From assembly GCF_029846235.1 (NCBI RefSeq), contig NZ_JARVWP010000021.1, positions 1-64,000 on the forward strand: DNA of 64,000 nucleotides, given 5' to 3'. Shown here piece after piece: positions 51,216 to 60,790 of this stretch. The DNA comes from Bradyrhizobium sp. CER78. Lineage in GTDB: Bacteria; Pseudomonadota; Alphaproteobacteria; Rhizobiales; Xanthobacteraceae. Each line of letters starts with the position of its first letter. Positions within the stretch are counted from its first letter, which is position 1. The translations under genes and the position numbers were made by a program. A model generated the notes under the pieces. The model ran no database searches and was not told where the DNA came from. It saw only the letters and a program-made list of their open reading frames with translations.

Positions 51216-52934
51216 ATGCAGAACCGAATCATGAAGAGCAAATTGCTGCTGACGACAGCCATCCTGTTCGCCGGCGTCAGTCTCGCATCGGCGCAAGGCA
51301 TGCGCGAAGGTGCAGGCGGCGGCGGCATGGGTGGTGGTGCGGGCGGCGCGGGCGCCGGAGCCGGTGCTAGCGAACACGGACCGTCCGCAGGATCATCAGG
51401 CGGACATGCCGGCGGCGCAATGCATGGAAGTCCCGGCCCGTCGCGAAGCGAAGGCATGACGGTCGGCCAGGGCGCGGGCGCAAGAGAAGGCGCAGGCGCA
51501 AGAGAAGGTGGCCGCGCTGAAGGTCGGGTCGGCGGCGGCGCAGCCGGACGCGTGCAGGGCCAGACCACCGGGCAAGCCCGCGAAAGCGGCCGGTTGCAGG
51601 AGAGAGGCGATCGACAGAGCGAGCGCGCTCAGGGCCGGCAGGAGCAGACCGTCGGCCAGGGCCGAAGCCAGCGCGAGCAGATGGGCCGATCTGAATCCCG
51701 CGAACGCAGCAACGCGACAGCGCGGCAGAGCCAGCAGCAGGAGAACCGCGCCAACGCCGCGAACCGCAGTCAGGGCACCACAACGGGCCAGGCGTCGGGG
51801 CAAGGCAAGGGTGCGAGCACAACGACCGGCCAGAGCACGACAGCCGGCAAGGGCACACCGGCTGGCCAGAACACCAGAGCCGGCCAGACCACGGGCGCGG
51901 CCACCTCGCAGTCCGGCACGACGCAGGGCCAGGTTAACTCCGGTGCCAAGTCCGGACAGGTCAATTCCGGACAGACCACCGGTCAGGCCCAAGGACAAGC
52001 CGGTGCAAGTGCTCAGACCCAATCGAATGCCGCGGTCCAGACCGAGGCCGGGCGCACCGTGACCGCGCAACAGCAAAGCACGATCCAGCGCTCCGTACTG
52101 TCGGCGCGCAACGCGCCGCGCGTGAACGTCAACGCGATCAACTTCGCGGTCAATCCGGGCGTGGTGGTGCCCCGGAGGTTCAACGTCGTGTCGGTCGCCG
52201 CCTTCCCGGTGCTGATCGATGCGTTCCCGGACTATCGCGACGACAGCTTCTTCGTCGTCGAGGATGAAGTCGTGTTCCTCGACCGCGATCGCCGCGTGGT
52301 CGACGTGGTCCCGGTCGGACCGCGGACGCGCTTCAGCCACCATCGCGGTCGCAGCGATAGCTATGCGATGATGGATCTGAACCCGCAGCAGATCCGCGAG
52401 GTGCAGCAGGTGCTGATCGACCGCGGCCTGCTGGTCGGCGAGGCTGACGGTGTCATGGGAACGCGGACCCGCGAGGCGTTGATCACGTTCCAGCGCCGGG
52501 AGGGCATCGCGACCAGCGGAAGTGTCGACACGCACACGGTTGCCGCATTGGGCCTGTCGGACCGGATCGGCCAGGGTGCGGGGCGAGAGCCGTCGACGGT
52601 CGGCCGGGGCGGCGCACGGCAGCAGCCCGCCGAGCAGGGCACGACCGGGCAAACGCGGGATGGACAAACAACGGGACAGGTGAACTCGCCGCAGAGCCAG
52701 TCATCATCCGGCCGGACCGGAAATGAGCCATCCGCTCAACAGCAGGCCCCGGAGCACAATACGACAGGACAGGCTGCGCCGCGCAGCCAGTCCACCGTTG
52801 GTCAGGGCAGCGCCAACCAGCCAGGCGCCGGCCGGGACAAGCAGTCCAGCCAACCTGACCAGAGCAGCAATCCGCCATCGTCCGGCGCAGGCCAGAGCAC
52901 GCAGACGCCGGCGCAAAACCCCGATCGGAAATAG
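51216..52934 (+). CDS. Secreted low-complexity protein with peptidoglycan-binding domain
   Basis: 572-aa exported protein. The signal peptide runs to about residue 26 (LLLTTAILFAGVSLASA). Residues 27-290 are low-complexity Gly, Ala, Gln, Thr and Ser with repeated T-x-G-Q units (for example QTTGQ). A folded region at about residues 290-385 precedes a PG_binding_1-type domain at about 387-450 (QQIREVQQVLIDRGLLVGEA, TREALITFQRREGIATSGSV), and a second disordered Gln/Ser/Gly tail follows. The AGGAGG start site is excellent. Role: cell-wall-linked surface protein, otherwise unknown. Confidence 0.75.
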   Translation: MQNRIMKSKLLLTTAILFAGVSLASAQGMREGAGGGGMGGGAGGAGAGAGASEHGPSAGSSGGHAGGAMHGSPGPSRSEGMTVGQGAGAREGAGAREGGRAEGRVGGGAAGRVQGQTTGQARESGRLQERGDRQSERAQGRQEQTVGQGRSQREQMGRSESRERSNATARQSQQQENRANAANRSQGTTTGQASGQGKGASTTTGQSTTAGKGTPAGQNTRAGQTTGAATSQSGTTQGQVNSGAKSGQVNSGQTTGQAQGQAGASAQTQSNAAVQTEAGRTVTAQQQSTIQRSVLSARNAPRVNVNAINFAVNPGVVVPRRFNVVSVAAFPVLIDAFPDYRDDSFFVVEDEVVFLDRDRRVVDVVPVGPRTRFSHHRGRSDSYAMMDLNPQQIREVQQVLIDRGLLVGEADGVMGTRTREALITFQRREGIATSGSVDTHTVAALGLSDRIGQGAGREPSTVGRGGARQQPAEQGTTGQTRDGQTTGQVNSPQSQSSSGRTGNEPSAQQQAPEHNTTGQAAPRSQSTVGQGSANQPGAGRDKQSSQPDQSSNPPSSGAGQSTQTPAQNPDRK

Positions 52935-53719
52935 GATATTCGGATCGGAAACAGGATGCTCGAGCAGGAGCCCCGCCGCATGGCGGGGCTCCTTTCTTGA
53001 GGCATCCCTACTTTCGCGCGTCGTGTGTCCAGCGGGAAGTTCTTCGCAACGTGATGAGCCGTTGTGACCTTCGTCATCTCGACGTTCAAATGAGAATGCC
53101 GCAACGTGCGACAACATTTGCGCCTCGTGCAGCTCACGTATGCCGTCCGCATGGATTGCATTCACGTTGCACCTGGTGAGATGCTGCATGATTAGGCAAA
53201 TGTCCTTGGTCGCGGTCGCCGAGGAACCCGTGCGCGGGATTCTCGATGTGTCATGTACCGTGCTTAGATCGCGTCTCGCTTATGACGTTCGTTTCGTCTC
53301 GGCGCGGAGATCGAGAAAATTTTCCGAACAGTCCGCGACGATGCGTTGCCCGATCGCATCGCATGAAGGCAAATTTTGAATTTCCGCACGACGCACGTCG
53401 TCGCCCCTCTGGTCCTTGCACAGATTGTTCTCTAGATCAGTCGAGCCGACCCGGTGACGGAGCTTCCGAGCCGGATCGGCTGTGACGCGACAATGCAATG
53501 ACGCGACAATGATGAATGCCATGTGTGAGCACGACTGCCGCAGGAACCATCGGCCCTATCAGGAGCGGCCGGCATAAGCGGATGATGTCCGCATCCAGAA
53601 CATGCTGCTTCCTTGTCCGCCAGAAAATTGCCAGCCCGCCAGTGGCCGGCGACGCAACCATGGGAATGCCCCCTCGTTGAGACGACGTTCGTCGTTTGCG
53701 ACAGCGGGGACGAAAGTAC
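52935..53719. other. 785-bp intergenic region before the AraC gene
   Basis: No gene is supported on either strand; frames are short and have non-coding composition. It holds a strong terminator at 52966-52997. Beyond 53000 the base composition is less GC-rich than the genes on both sides. It may hold promoter elements for the AraC gene, but none was fixed. Confidence 0.55.
52966..52997 (+). terminator. Rho-independent terminator after the PG-binding protein gene
   Basis: AGGAGCCCCGCC, GCAT, GGCGGGGCTCCT is a perfect 12-bp stem with a 4-base loop and a T-rich tail, 31 bp after the stop codon. Confidence 0.88.
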
Positions 53720-54772
53720 ATGCAACAAGACGACAACACGCCGGTGAGCGCAGCGAAGCTCCTGGAACAAGTTCCCTTGCCTCGCGAACCTCGAGACATC
53801 AGGGACGTAGCCCCGGCGCCACCGCGACTTTTCACGACACGGCCCTATCCGCCGTCTGAGCAGTTCGAGGTCTGGAAGACGCGCATGGCCTCGCTGGTCG
53901 ACGTCGCGCCGCCCGAGGGGCACAGTCCTGCGCAGGGCTTCGAGGTAGAATATCTGACCTGCAACATGGCCGATGTCGTCTTCACGTCAGGCCGATTTGC
54001 CGCGCAAACATTCGCGCGCGCGACCCAGCCGTCGCAGGGCACGCCGGTCGATATCTGGTGGCTGTTCCGGGTGCGCGCCGGCGAAGCCCGGTTCGAAACC
54101 GCGGAGCGGCGGATTCATGCCGGACCAGGCGCGCTGTTCCTGATCTCGCTCGATGACGATTTCCGCGGCAGCATCACGAACTATGATGGGCTGTTGATGG
54201 CTTTGCCGCGCAGGTCGTTCGCAGGCGTGGCGGACCAGCTTGGGGAGATCAGCAATGTCCTCCTTTCGGGCAACCTGATCGAACTGTTGACCGACTACCT
54301 CGACCGACTCGAGACGCGCCTGATCCTGATGTCCCCGGAGGAGTTGCGGCAGGCGGGACGGGCGACTGCGCAGATGATTTCCGCCTGCATTCAGCTGTCC
54401 TCGGATCGGCTGGAGCAGGCGCGCGGTGCGATCGAGTCGGTGCTGTTCGAGCGTGCGCGTCTTTATATAGAGACGCATCTCGGCGACTTCGACCTGACGC
54501 CGGATCGAATCGCGCAAAAGTTGAAAATCTCGCGATCGAACCTATACCGGGCATTCGAAAGCGTCGGCGGCGTAGCCGGCTACATCATGCGCAAGCGCCT
54601 GCACGCTGCGTATGCCGAACTCGTCGGCAGTCCCGACCGGCAGGTGCAGGAAGTCGCCTATCGCCATGGCTTCAAGCTGGCGTCCGATTTCACGCGCGCG
54701 TTTCGCCGCGAATTCGGCGTCAGTCCTCGCGAGATGCGCGAACACGCGCGCCGCACATCAAGCGCAAGTTGA
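53720..54772 (+). CDS. AraC-family transcriptional regulator (AraC_binding_2 type)
   Basis: 350-aa regulator. An N-terminal effector domain of about 230 residues (resembling AraC_binding_2) is followed by two helix-turn-helix units: DLTPDRIAQKLKISRSNLYRA and VQEVAYRHGFKLASDFTRAF. The C-terminus GVSPREMREHARR is typical. The ATG at 53720 is used, with GGGGACGAAAG as its likely ribosome site. It precedes the YadA-type adhesin operon in the same direction, 399 bp upstream, and is a likely regulator of it (inference). Confidence 0.88.
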   Translation: MQQDDNTPVSAAKLLEQVPLPREPRDIRDVAPAPPRLFTTRPYPPSEQFEVWKTRMASLVDVAPPEGHSPAQGFEVEYLTCNMADVVFTSGRFAAQTFARATQPSQGTPVDIWWLFRVRAGEARFETAERRIHAGPGALFLISLDDDFRGSITNYDGLLMALPRRSFAGVADQLGEISNVLLSGNLIELLTDYLDRLETRLILMSPEELRQAGRATAQMISACIQLSSDRLEQARGAIESVLFERARLYIETHLGDFDLTPDRIAQKLKISRSNLYRAFESVGGVAGYIMRKRLHAAYAELVGSPDRQVQEVAYRHGFKLASDFTRAFRREFGVSPREMREHARRTSSAS

Positions 54773-55171
54773 TCTCCCGCTCGAATCATCCAATGGCGCA
54801 GGCGTGGACGCGGGGCGTGCGTAGTGCACGGTCGGATTCATATGACACGTCCGCGCACCGTGTGTCTTAATGATCGTTCAACTTGTGAGACGATCTGCCA
54901 TCTATTTGGACGGCCTGCTGAGTGACGTTGTCAAATATGTGTCTATCATTTTCCGTTATGACGACTCGGGGCAAATTGGTGGGGCAGTCGAGCGAGCGCT
55001 GGGTGGCAAGATGCGCTCGTTGAGTTTGACACATCGTTCGCCAGGACCGGAAGACGAGCGCGGATCGCGTGCTCATGACGTCTCCATACGCGTGTCCGGC
55101 GGGACCGCATTCGGTCTGCTGTGGCACGGCACCCCCGACGTCTCGACCAGATGTCATCAAAGGGGCGCACC
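54773..55171. other. 399-bp promoter region of the adhesin gene
   Basis: Less GC-rich than the neighbouring genes, with AT-rich patches near 54850-54960. It should carry the promoter and any AraC binding sites for the adhesin operon. TTGTCA at 54928-54933 is a possible -35 but has no good -10 at 16-18 bp. No gene is supported; the frames that open here are short. Confidence 0.5.
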
Positions 55172-58100
55172 ATGTCTGCCGCACAGACTCCGACTGCATC
55201 GCTGAAGCGTCACGGCCGTACCGGCTTCGTCCGGAGCTGGGTCGCGTCCGGTGGCGCGGATAGCCGCTCGCTGCGGCGTCGGCTGCTCGCCGTGCTGCGT
55301 CAGGCGCATCGGACGCTCGGCATGAAGCGCGACCGGCTTGGGCTCGGGTCGCTCGGCGCGGGCGCAGTGCTTGCCGTGATGACAATGATGTCCCCGCAAG
55401 GGGCGTTCGCGCAGGTCGCCATCGGCAACGGGGTTTTGAGCAACCCCGCCAACTGCACCAGTCCCACCGCGGCAACCGCCGGCAGCACTGCAATGGGTTG
55501 CGGCGCCAACGCCGCTGGTGCCAACGCGACCGCCATCGGCACCGGCACCAACGCAAATGGCCAGAACTCGCTTGCGATCGGCGATTCCAACACGGCGACC
55601 GGAGATGGTTCGATCATCGTGGGCTATGCCAACTCCGTGAACGGCCTCAATGCGATCGGCATGGGCGTCTTTGCGAACGCAGTCGGCACCAATGCCCTTG
55701 CCGTCGGCGGCAACGCTCACGCCAACGGGGACGGCTCGAGCGCCTTCGGCGTCAACACGTCTGCAAATGGGCCGGGTGCGACCGCGATCGGCAACGGCTC
55801 CAGCGCGACCGGCACCGGCGTCATGGCGCTGGGATTGGGCGCCGCGGCGACATCATCAAACGGTGCGGCCATGGCCTTGGGGTCCGGCGCCAGGGCAATC
55901 GCCGGGACGGGCGGCGGCTCTCCGATTGCCATCGGCGTGAATGCCAATGCAAGCGGGACCGCGCCCGCCGGTTTCACGTATGAGGCCGTTGCGCTCGGCA
56001 CCGGTTCCACCGCGACGGGTCCGTGGTCGACCAGCGTCGGCCCGAGTTCATCCGCGACGGGGACCGGGGCCAGCGCGTTCGGAACATCGGCCGCGGCTAC
56101 GGCAAACCAGGCCACCGCGGTCGGCAACGGCGCGAAAGCCTCCGCTGTTGGGGCCGCATCCATGGGATACCTCGCCAATGCGAGCGGCTCCAACGCCGCC
56201 GCCTTCGGCATCCAGTCCACCGCGTCGGGCACCAGTTCATTGGCGGCTGGCAACCTCTCCAGCGCGTCGGCCGATTTCGCCGTCGCCGTGGGTAACCAGG
56301 CGCAGGCGCAGGCGACCGGGGGTGCGGTCGCGATCGGATCGGGCGCAATTGTCGCCAGCACGGCGACCAGTGGCGTCGCGCTCGGTAACAACGCGAACTC
56401 CGGCGGCACCAATTCGGTCGCTACAGGTGCCGGAAGCAACGCCGGCGGTGCCAACGCCTTTGCAGGGGGCTTTAAGGCCAGCGCGGCCGGCACAAGTACG
56501 GTGGCGCTCGGCAACGCCGCCAGCGCACCGAGCGCGAACGCCATCGCCATCGGAAATACCGCGGCCACGGGCAACATTGGCGATATTGCGGTGGGTGCGG
56601 GATCCCTTGCCAGTAGCACGAACGCGCCCGGCGCCGGGGCCGCGACGGCGATCGGTGCCAGCACTCAGGCGAACTATTCGGGCGCGACGGCGCTGGGAAG
56701 CGGGGCCAATGCGGCTGGGCAGGCCGCTACCGCGCTTGGCGACGCCACTTTTGCGGCGGGCGTCGCGACCGCCGTCGGCCCCAACGCGCGCGCCGCCGGC
56801 CAGGGGGCTGTAGCGCTCGGCTGGGGCGCGGCCGGTGGCGACCAGGAGGCGGTCGCGCTGGGCGCCTTCAGCAATGCGGCAAGCGTCCACAGCATCGCGG
56901 TCGGAAATGCGGCCAAGTCGACGGCCTCCTCCAGCACTGCGATCGGTGATACCGCCTCGGCGACCGGCCAAGCCTCCGTCGCGATCGGCCTCACCGCGAG
57001 CGCCACCGCGCAGAGCGCGATCGCCGTCGGTAACAATGCCGCCGCCAATTCCGCGAATTCCGTCGCCGTGGGCACCAACTCGGTGGCGACCGGCGGCCAG
57101 GCGGTCTCGATCGGCGCCAACAACGTCGCCTATGGCAACGGCGCCGTCGCAATCGGCGATCCCAGCTATGCCAGCGGCACCGGCGCCTTCACCGGCGGCG
57201 CAAACAACATCGCCAACAGCGACGGCACCGCAAGTGCCACCGCCGCCAACCAGGCCGCCGGCGCCGTCGCGATCGGCAACAACAACAAGGCGATCGGCCA
57301 GGGCTCCGTCGCGCTGGGCAACGGCTCCACCGCGGGTGCCGCCGGTCTCGCAGGCAATGTCGCGCTGGGCAATGGCGCAACGGCGGCGGCAAGCTCCGGT
57401 GACGTCGCGCTCGGCTCCGGCAGCGTCACCGCGGTCGCGGTCCACACATCAAATGCCGTTGTCAACGGCATCACGTATGGGAACTTCGCCGGCACCACGC
57501 CCGGATCCACGATCAGCGTCGGCGCGGTCGGCGCCGAGCGCACCATCACCAACGTGGCGGCTGGCCGGATCACGCAGGCCTCGACCGATGCCATCAACGG
57601 CTCGCAGCTCTACAGCGTCGCCAATACGCTGACGAGCCAGATCGCCGCCGGCGCCATCCACGACTACAGCGTCAACAGCACGACGCCGGGAACGGACACC
57701 AACTACAACAACGCCGGAGCCACCGGCGCCAACGCGCTGGCGTCCGGCGTCAGTGCGAGTGCCGCCGGCGCGAGCAGTGTTGCGGTCGGCACCGGCGCCG
57801 CGGCCCGGGGATCATCCGACACGGCACTCGGTTCGGGCGCGCTTGCGGCGTCGCTCAGCAATCAGCCGCTGACCGGGGCGATTGCCATCGGTGCGGGGCA
57901 AGCCACGAATGATGGCGCCATCGCGATCGGCGACGCCTTCGGCGGCGGTCCGAAGGCATCCGGTCGCGATTCGATTGCTCTCGGCACTCAGACCACCGCG
58001 TCAGGCTTTGCATCCACCGCCGTTGGCCCCCTTGCGACGGCATCGGGCACCAGCTCCTTTGCCGGCGGTTCGTCCGCGACGGCCAGCCAGGCCAATTCGA

Positions 58101-60202
58101 TCGCGCTCGGTGCGCTCGCGAATGCTGGTGCGCAAGCCGGCGACGTCGCCCTCGGCGCGGGTTCGGTGACGGCAACGGCGGTCAAGACGGCGGGCATCAC
58201 CATCGGCACCACCAACTATGCTTTCGCTGGCAACAACCCGCTCTCGACGGTCAGCGTCGGCACCGTCGGTAACGAGCGCACCATCACCAATGTCGCGGCG
58301 GGACGGATCAGCAATGGCTCGACCGATGCGATCAACGGTTCGCAGCTGTTTGCCGCCACCTCGGCGATCGACAGCCTCTCGACCATCGTCAGCAACGGCC
58401 TGACGCATTATTACGGCGTCAACGACGGCGGCACCCAGAAGGCCAACTACAACAACAACGGCGCGACCGGCGTCAACTCGATGGCGGCGGGCGTCGCCGC
58501 GTCGGCGACGGCGGCGAATTCCACCGCGCTCGGCTTCAACACCCAGGCCACTGTCGCCGACGGCGTCGCGATCGGCTCGGGCTCGATCTCCAACCGCGCG
58601 CTCGCGCCGGCTTCCGGCACCATCGGCGGCACCATCATTCCTTACAACACCACCGATCTCACGCTGCTCGGCGCGGTGTCGGTCGGCAATGCGGCGAGCT
58701 ATCGCCAGATCACCAACGTGGCCGACGGCACCCAGGGCAGCGACGCCGTCACCGTGCGGCAGCTGACCGGCGCGCTGACATCGTTCGCGACCACGACGAC
58801 GAAATACTTCCACGCCAACTCGACGCTCGCCGACTCGCTCGCGGTCGGCAACAACTCGGTCGCGGTGGGACCGCAGACCGTGGTCAATGGCGACAACGGC
58901 ATCGGCATGGGATTTGGCGCCACCGTGGCCCAGACCGCGCCCGGCGGCATCGCGATCGGCCAGAATTCGGTGTCCAACTTCGCCGACTCGATCGCGTTCG
59001 GAACCAATGCGCAGGCGAGCGGCATCCAATCGGTGTCGATCGGCGCCGGAGCCCAGACGACCAACCCGACCAGTGTCGCGCTCGGCCCGAATGCCAAGGC
59101 GACGGCGCAGGCCGGCGACGTTGCGCTCGGCGCCAATTCGACCACCTCCACGGTGGTCAAGACCGCGAGCACGTCGATCGGCGGCACCACCTACAATTTC
59201 GCCGGCACCAATCCGACGTCGACTGTCAGCGTCGGCAGCGCCGGTGCGGAGCGCACCATCACCAACGTCGCCGCGGGCCAGATCACCGCGACCTCGACGG
59301 ACGCGATCAACGGCTCACAGCTGTGGGCCACCAATGTGTCGCTCAGCAATCTCTACAACACCGTCAACAACATCAGTGGCGGCGGCGGTGGCATCAAGTA
59401 TTTCCACGCCAATTCGACGGCGGCGGATTCCATCGCGACCGGTGCGCAGAGCGTCGCGATCGGACCGCAATCGGTCGCAAGCGGTGCCAACGCGATCTCG
59501 ATGGGCAACGGCTCCGCCGCCTCGGCCGACAATTCGGTCGCGATCGGCGCCGGCGCCAAGGCAACGGCGGCCAACTCGCTGGCGCTCGGTGCGAACTCGA
59601 CCACCACGGCAAATCTCAGCGATGCGGCCTACACGCCTGTTGTCGGCAAGTCCGTCGCCGGGGTTGCGACCGGTGAAGTGTCGGTCGGCTCGTCCGGCGC
59701 CGAACGCCGCGTCACCAATGTCGCCGCGGGCTCGGCTGCGACCGACGCGGTCAATGTGAGCCAGCTGCAGGCGGTTGCGTCGAGCTCGATCCGCTACGAC
59801 ACCGATGCCGCCGGCAACACCACCAACAGGGTGACGCTGAACAGCGGCAGCAGCGGGCCGGTGACCATCAGCAACGTGGCGGCGGGCGTCGCCGGCACCG
59901 ATGCGGTCAACGTCAACCAGCTCAACAGCGCGTTCCAGCAACTCAACGGCCAGATCGGCGAGGTGCGGCAGGACGCCTGGCGCGCGGCGGCGATCGGCAT
60001 GGCGGCGGCATCGCTGCGCTATGACGACCGGCCCGGCAAGATCAGCGCATCGGCTGGCGGCGGCGTCTGGCGCAGCCAGGGCGCGCTCGCCTTCGGCATC
60101 GGCTACACCAGCGAGAACGGCCGGCTGCGCACCAACGCGGCCGCGACGACCGCCGGAAGCGAATGGGGCGTCAGCGCCGGCGTGAGCCTGACGCTCAATT
60201 GA
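55172..60202 (+). CDS. YadA-type trimeric autotransporter adhesin
   Basis: 1676-aa surface protein. A long extended signal (about 80 residues, with basic start, ending GAFA) leads to a head made of many 14-residue YadA-head repeats (A-x-A-x-G pattern such as AIGTGTNANGQNSLAIGDSN). Neck/connector motifs of the type ERTITNVAAGR...STDAINGSQLY occur about six times (residues near 790, 1030, 1175, 1360, 1510, 1565). A short stalk and a C-terminal anchor of four strands (LRYDDRPGKISASAGGGVWR to SAGVSLTLN) form the trimeric pore. It does not end in the usual aromatic residue. Adhesin to hosts or surfaces. ATG at 55172 has GGGG upstream. Confidence 0.92.
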   Translation: MSAAQTPTASLKRHGRTGFVRSWVASGGADSRSLRRRLLAVLRQAHRTLGMKRDRLGLGSLGAGAVLAVMTMMSPQGAFAQVAIGNGVLSNPANCTSPTAATAGSTAMGCGANAAGANATAIGTGTNANGQNSLAIGDSNTATGDGSIIVGYANSVNGLNAIGMGVFANAVGTNALAVGGNAHANGDGSSAFGVNTSANGPGATAIGNGSSATGTGVMALGLGAAATSSNGAAMALGSGARAIAGTGGGSPIAIGVNANASGTAPAGFTYEAVALGTGSTATGPWSTSVGPSSSATGTGASAFGTSAAATANQATAVGNGAKASAVGAASMGYLANASGSNAAAFGIQSTASGTSSLAAGNLSSASADFAVAVGNQAQAQATGGAVAIGSGAIVASTATSGVALGNNANSGGTNSVATGAGSNAGGANAFAGGFKASAAGTSTVALGNAASAPSANAIAIGNTAATGNIGDIAVGAGSLASSTNAPGAGAATAIGASTQANYSGATALGSGANAAGQAATALGDATFAAGVATAVGPNARAAGQGAVALGWGAAGGDQEAVALGAFSNAASVHSIAVGNAAKSTASSSTAIGDTASATGQASVAIGLTASATAQSAIAVGNNAAANSANSVAVGTNSVATGGQAVSIGANNVAYGNGAVAIGDPSYASGTGAFTGGANNIANSDGTASATAANQAAGAVAIGNNNKAIGQGSVALGNGSTAGAAGLAGNVALGNGATAAASSGDVALGSGSVTAVAVHTSNAVVNGITYGNFAGTTPGSTISVGAVGAERTITNVAAGRITQASTDAINGSQLYSVANTLTSQIAAGAIHDYSVNSTTPGTDTNYNNAGATGANALASGVSASAAGASSVAVGTGAAARGSSDTALGSGALAASLSNQPLTGAIAIGAGQATNDGAIAIGDAFGGGPKASGRDSIALGTQTTASGFASTAVGPLATASGTSSFAGGSSATASQANSIALGALANAGAQAGDVALGAGSVTATAVKTAGITIGTTNYAFAGNNPLSTVSVGTVGNERTITNVAAGRISNGSTDAINGSQLFAATSAIDSLSTIVSNGLTHYYGVNDGGTQKANYNNNGATGVNSMAAGVAASATAANSTALGFNTQATVADGVAIGSGSISNRALAPASGTIGGTIIPYNTTDLTLLGAVSVGNAASYRQITNVADGTQGSDAVTVRQLTGALTSFATTTTKYFHANSTLADSLAVGNNSVAVGPQTVVNGDNGIGMGFGATVAQTAPGGIAIGQNSVSNFADSIAFGTNAQASGIQSVSIGAGAQTTNPTSVALGPNAKATAQAGDVALGANSTTSTVVKTASTSIGGTTYNFAGTNPTSTVSVGSAGAERTITNVAAGQITATSTDAINGSQLWATNVSLSNLYNTVNNISGGGGGIKYFHANSTAADSIATGAQSVAIGPQSVASGANAISMGNGSAASADNSVAIGAGAKATAANSLALGANSTTTANLSDAAYTPVVGKSVAGVATGEVSVGSSGAERRVTNVAAGSAATDAVNVSQLQAVASSSIRYDTDAAGNTTNRVTLNSGSSGPVTISNVAAGVAGTDAVNVNQLNSAFQQLNGQIGEVRQDAWRAAAIGMAAASLRYDDRPGKISASAGGGVWRSQGALAFGIGYTSENGRLRTNAAATTAGSEWGVSAGVSLTLN

Positions 60203-60207
60203 CCCTG

Positions 60208-60777
60208 ATGGCGACGAGGCGGCTGGCGTGCCTGGTTTTGGCGATCTGGCTCGGCGAGGCGGCGGGCGCGGACGCGCAGTCGGTGCCGCCGGCCGCCTAC
60301 GCCGTCAAGCCATCGGACGTCATGGTGCCGGAAGGCGAGACGCTCGGCGAGTTCAGGCGGATGATCCAGCCGTTCAAGAACTGGACCCTGATCTGCGACG
60401 AGAGCCTGAAATCGAAGCGCCGGGTCTGCAACGTCACGCAGACGATCGTCAATGCGCAGGGCGCGGTCGCGTTCAACTGGTCGCTGATTGCGACCGCCGA
60501 CGGCAAGCCGCTGATGGCGATGCGGATTCCCGCGGCCGCCGGGGCCGGCGCGCAGATCGAGCTCGCGATGGGTGACAGTCCCGATCGCATCGTCGCGCAG
60601 ACCGATCGCTGCGACGCCAATTTCTGCTTCGCCACGATCGCGATCGGCAACGTGCTGAAGCGACACATCCGCGCCGCGACGCCGTGCCTCGTGTCCTATC
60701 CGCTTCCGCAGAGCGGGCCGATCATGCTGGAGGCGCCGCTGGACGGACTGTCCGGCGTGCTGGCGAAACTCAAATGA
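60208..60777 (+). CDS. IalB-family (invasion-associated locus B) exported protein
   Basis: 189-aa protein with a signal peptide (LACLVLAIWLGEAAGADA). The IalB/PF06776 pattern is visible: FKNWTLICDESLKSKRRVCN, VAFNWSLIATADGKPLMAMR and CDANFCFATIAIGNVL with conserved cysteines that likely pair. In Bartonella the prototype is needed to invade erythrocytes, but most members in this group are periplasmic proteins of unknown function. The ATG at 60208 lies 5 bases after the adhesin stop; a TTG at 60199 overlaps that stop. Co-transcription with the adhesin is likely. Confidence 0.85.
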   Translation: MATRRLACLVLAIWLGEAAGADAQSVPPAAYAVKPSDVMVPEGETLGEFRRMIQPFKNWTLICDESLKSKRRVCNVTQTIVNAQGAVAFNWSLIATADGKPLMAMRIPAAAGAGAQIELAMGDSPDRIVAQTDRCDANFCFATIAIGNVLKRHIRAATPCLVSYPLPQSGPIMLEAPLDGLSGVLAKLK

Positions 60778-60790
60778 AGCGAGGTCGGAC

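Noticed and set aside
55717..59029. Minus- and other-frame ORFs inside the adhesin gene (315, 402, 342 codons)
   Set aside because: They are Ala/Pro/Arg-only mirror frames of the repeated YadA coding sequence.
55400..60000. Short regular repeats that might look like a CRISPR array or tandem DNA repeat
   Set aside because: The repeats are at protein level (YadA head units) with degenerate DNA; there are no uniform spacers and no cas genes.
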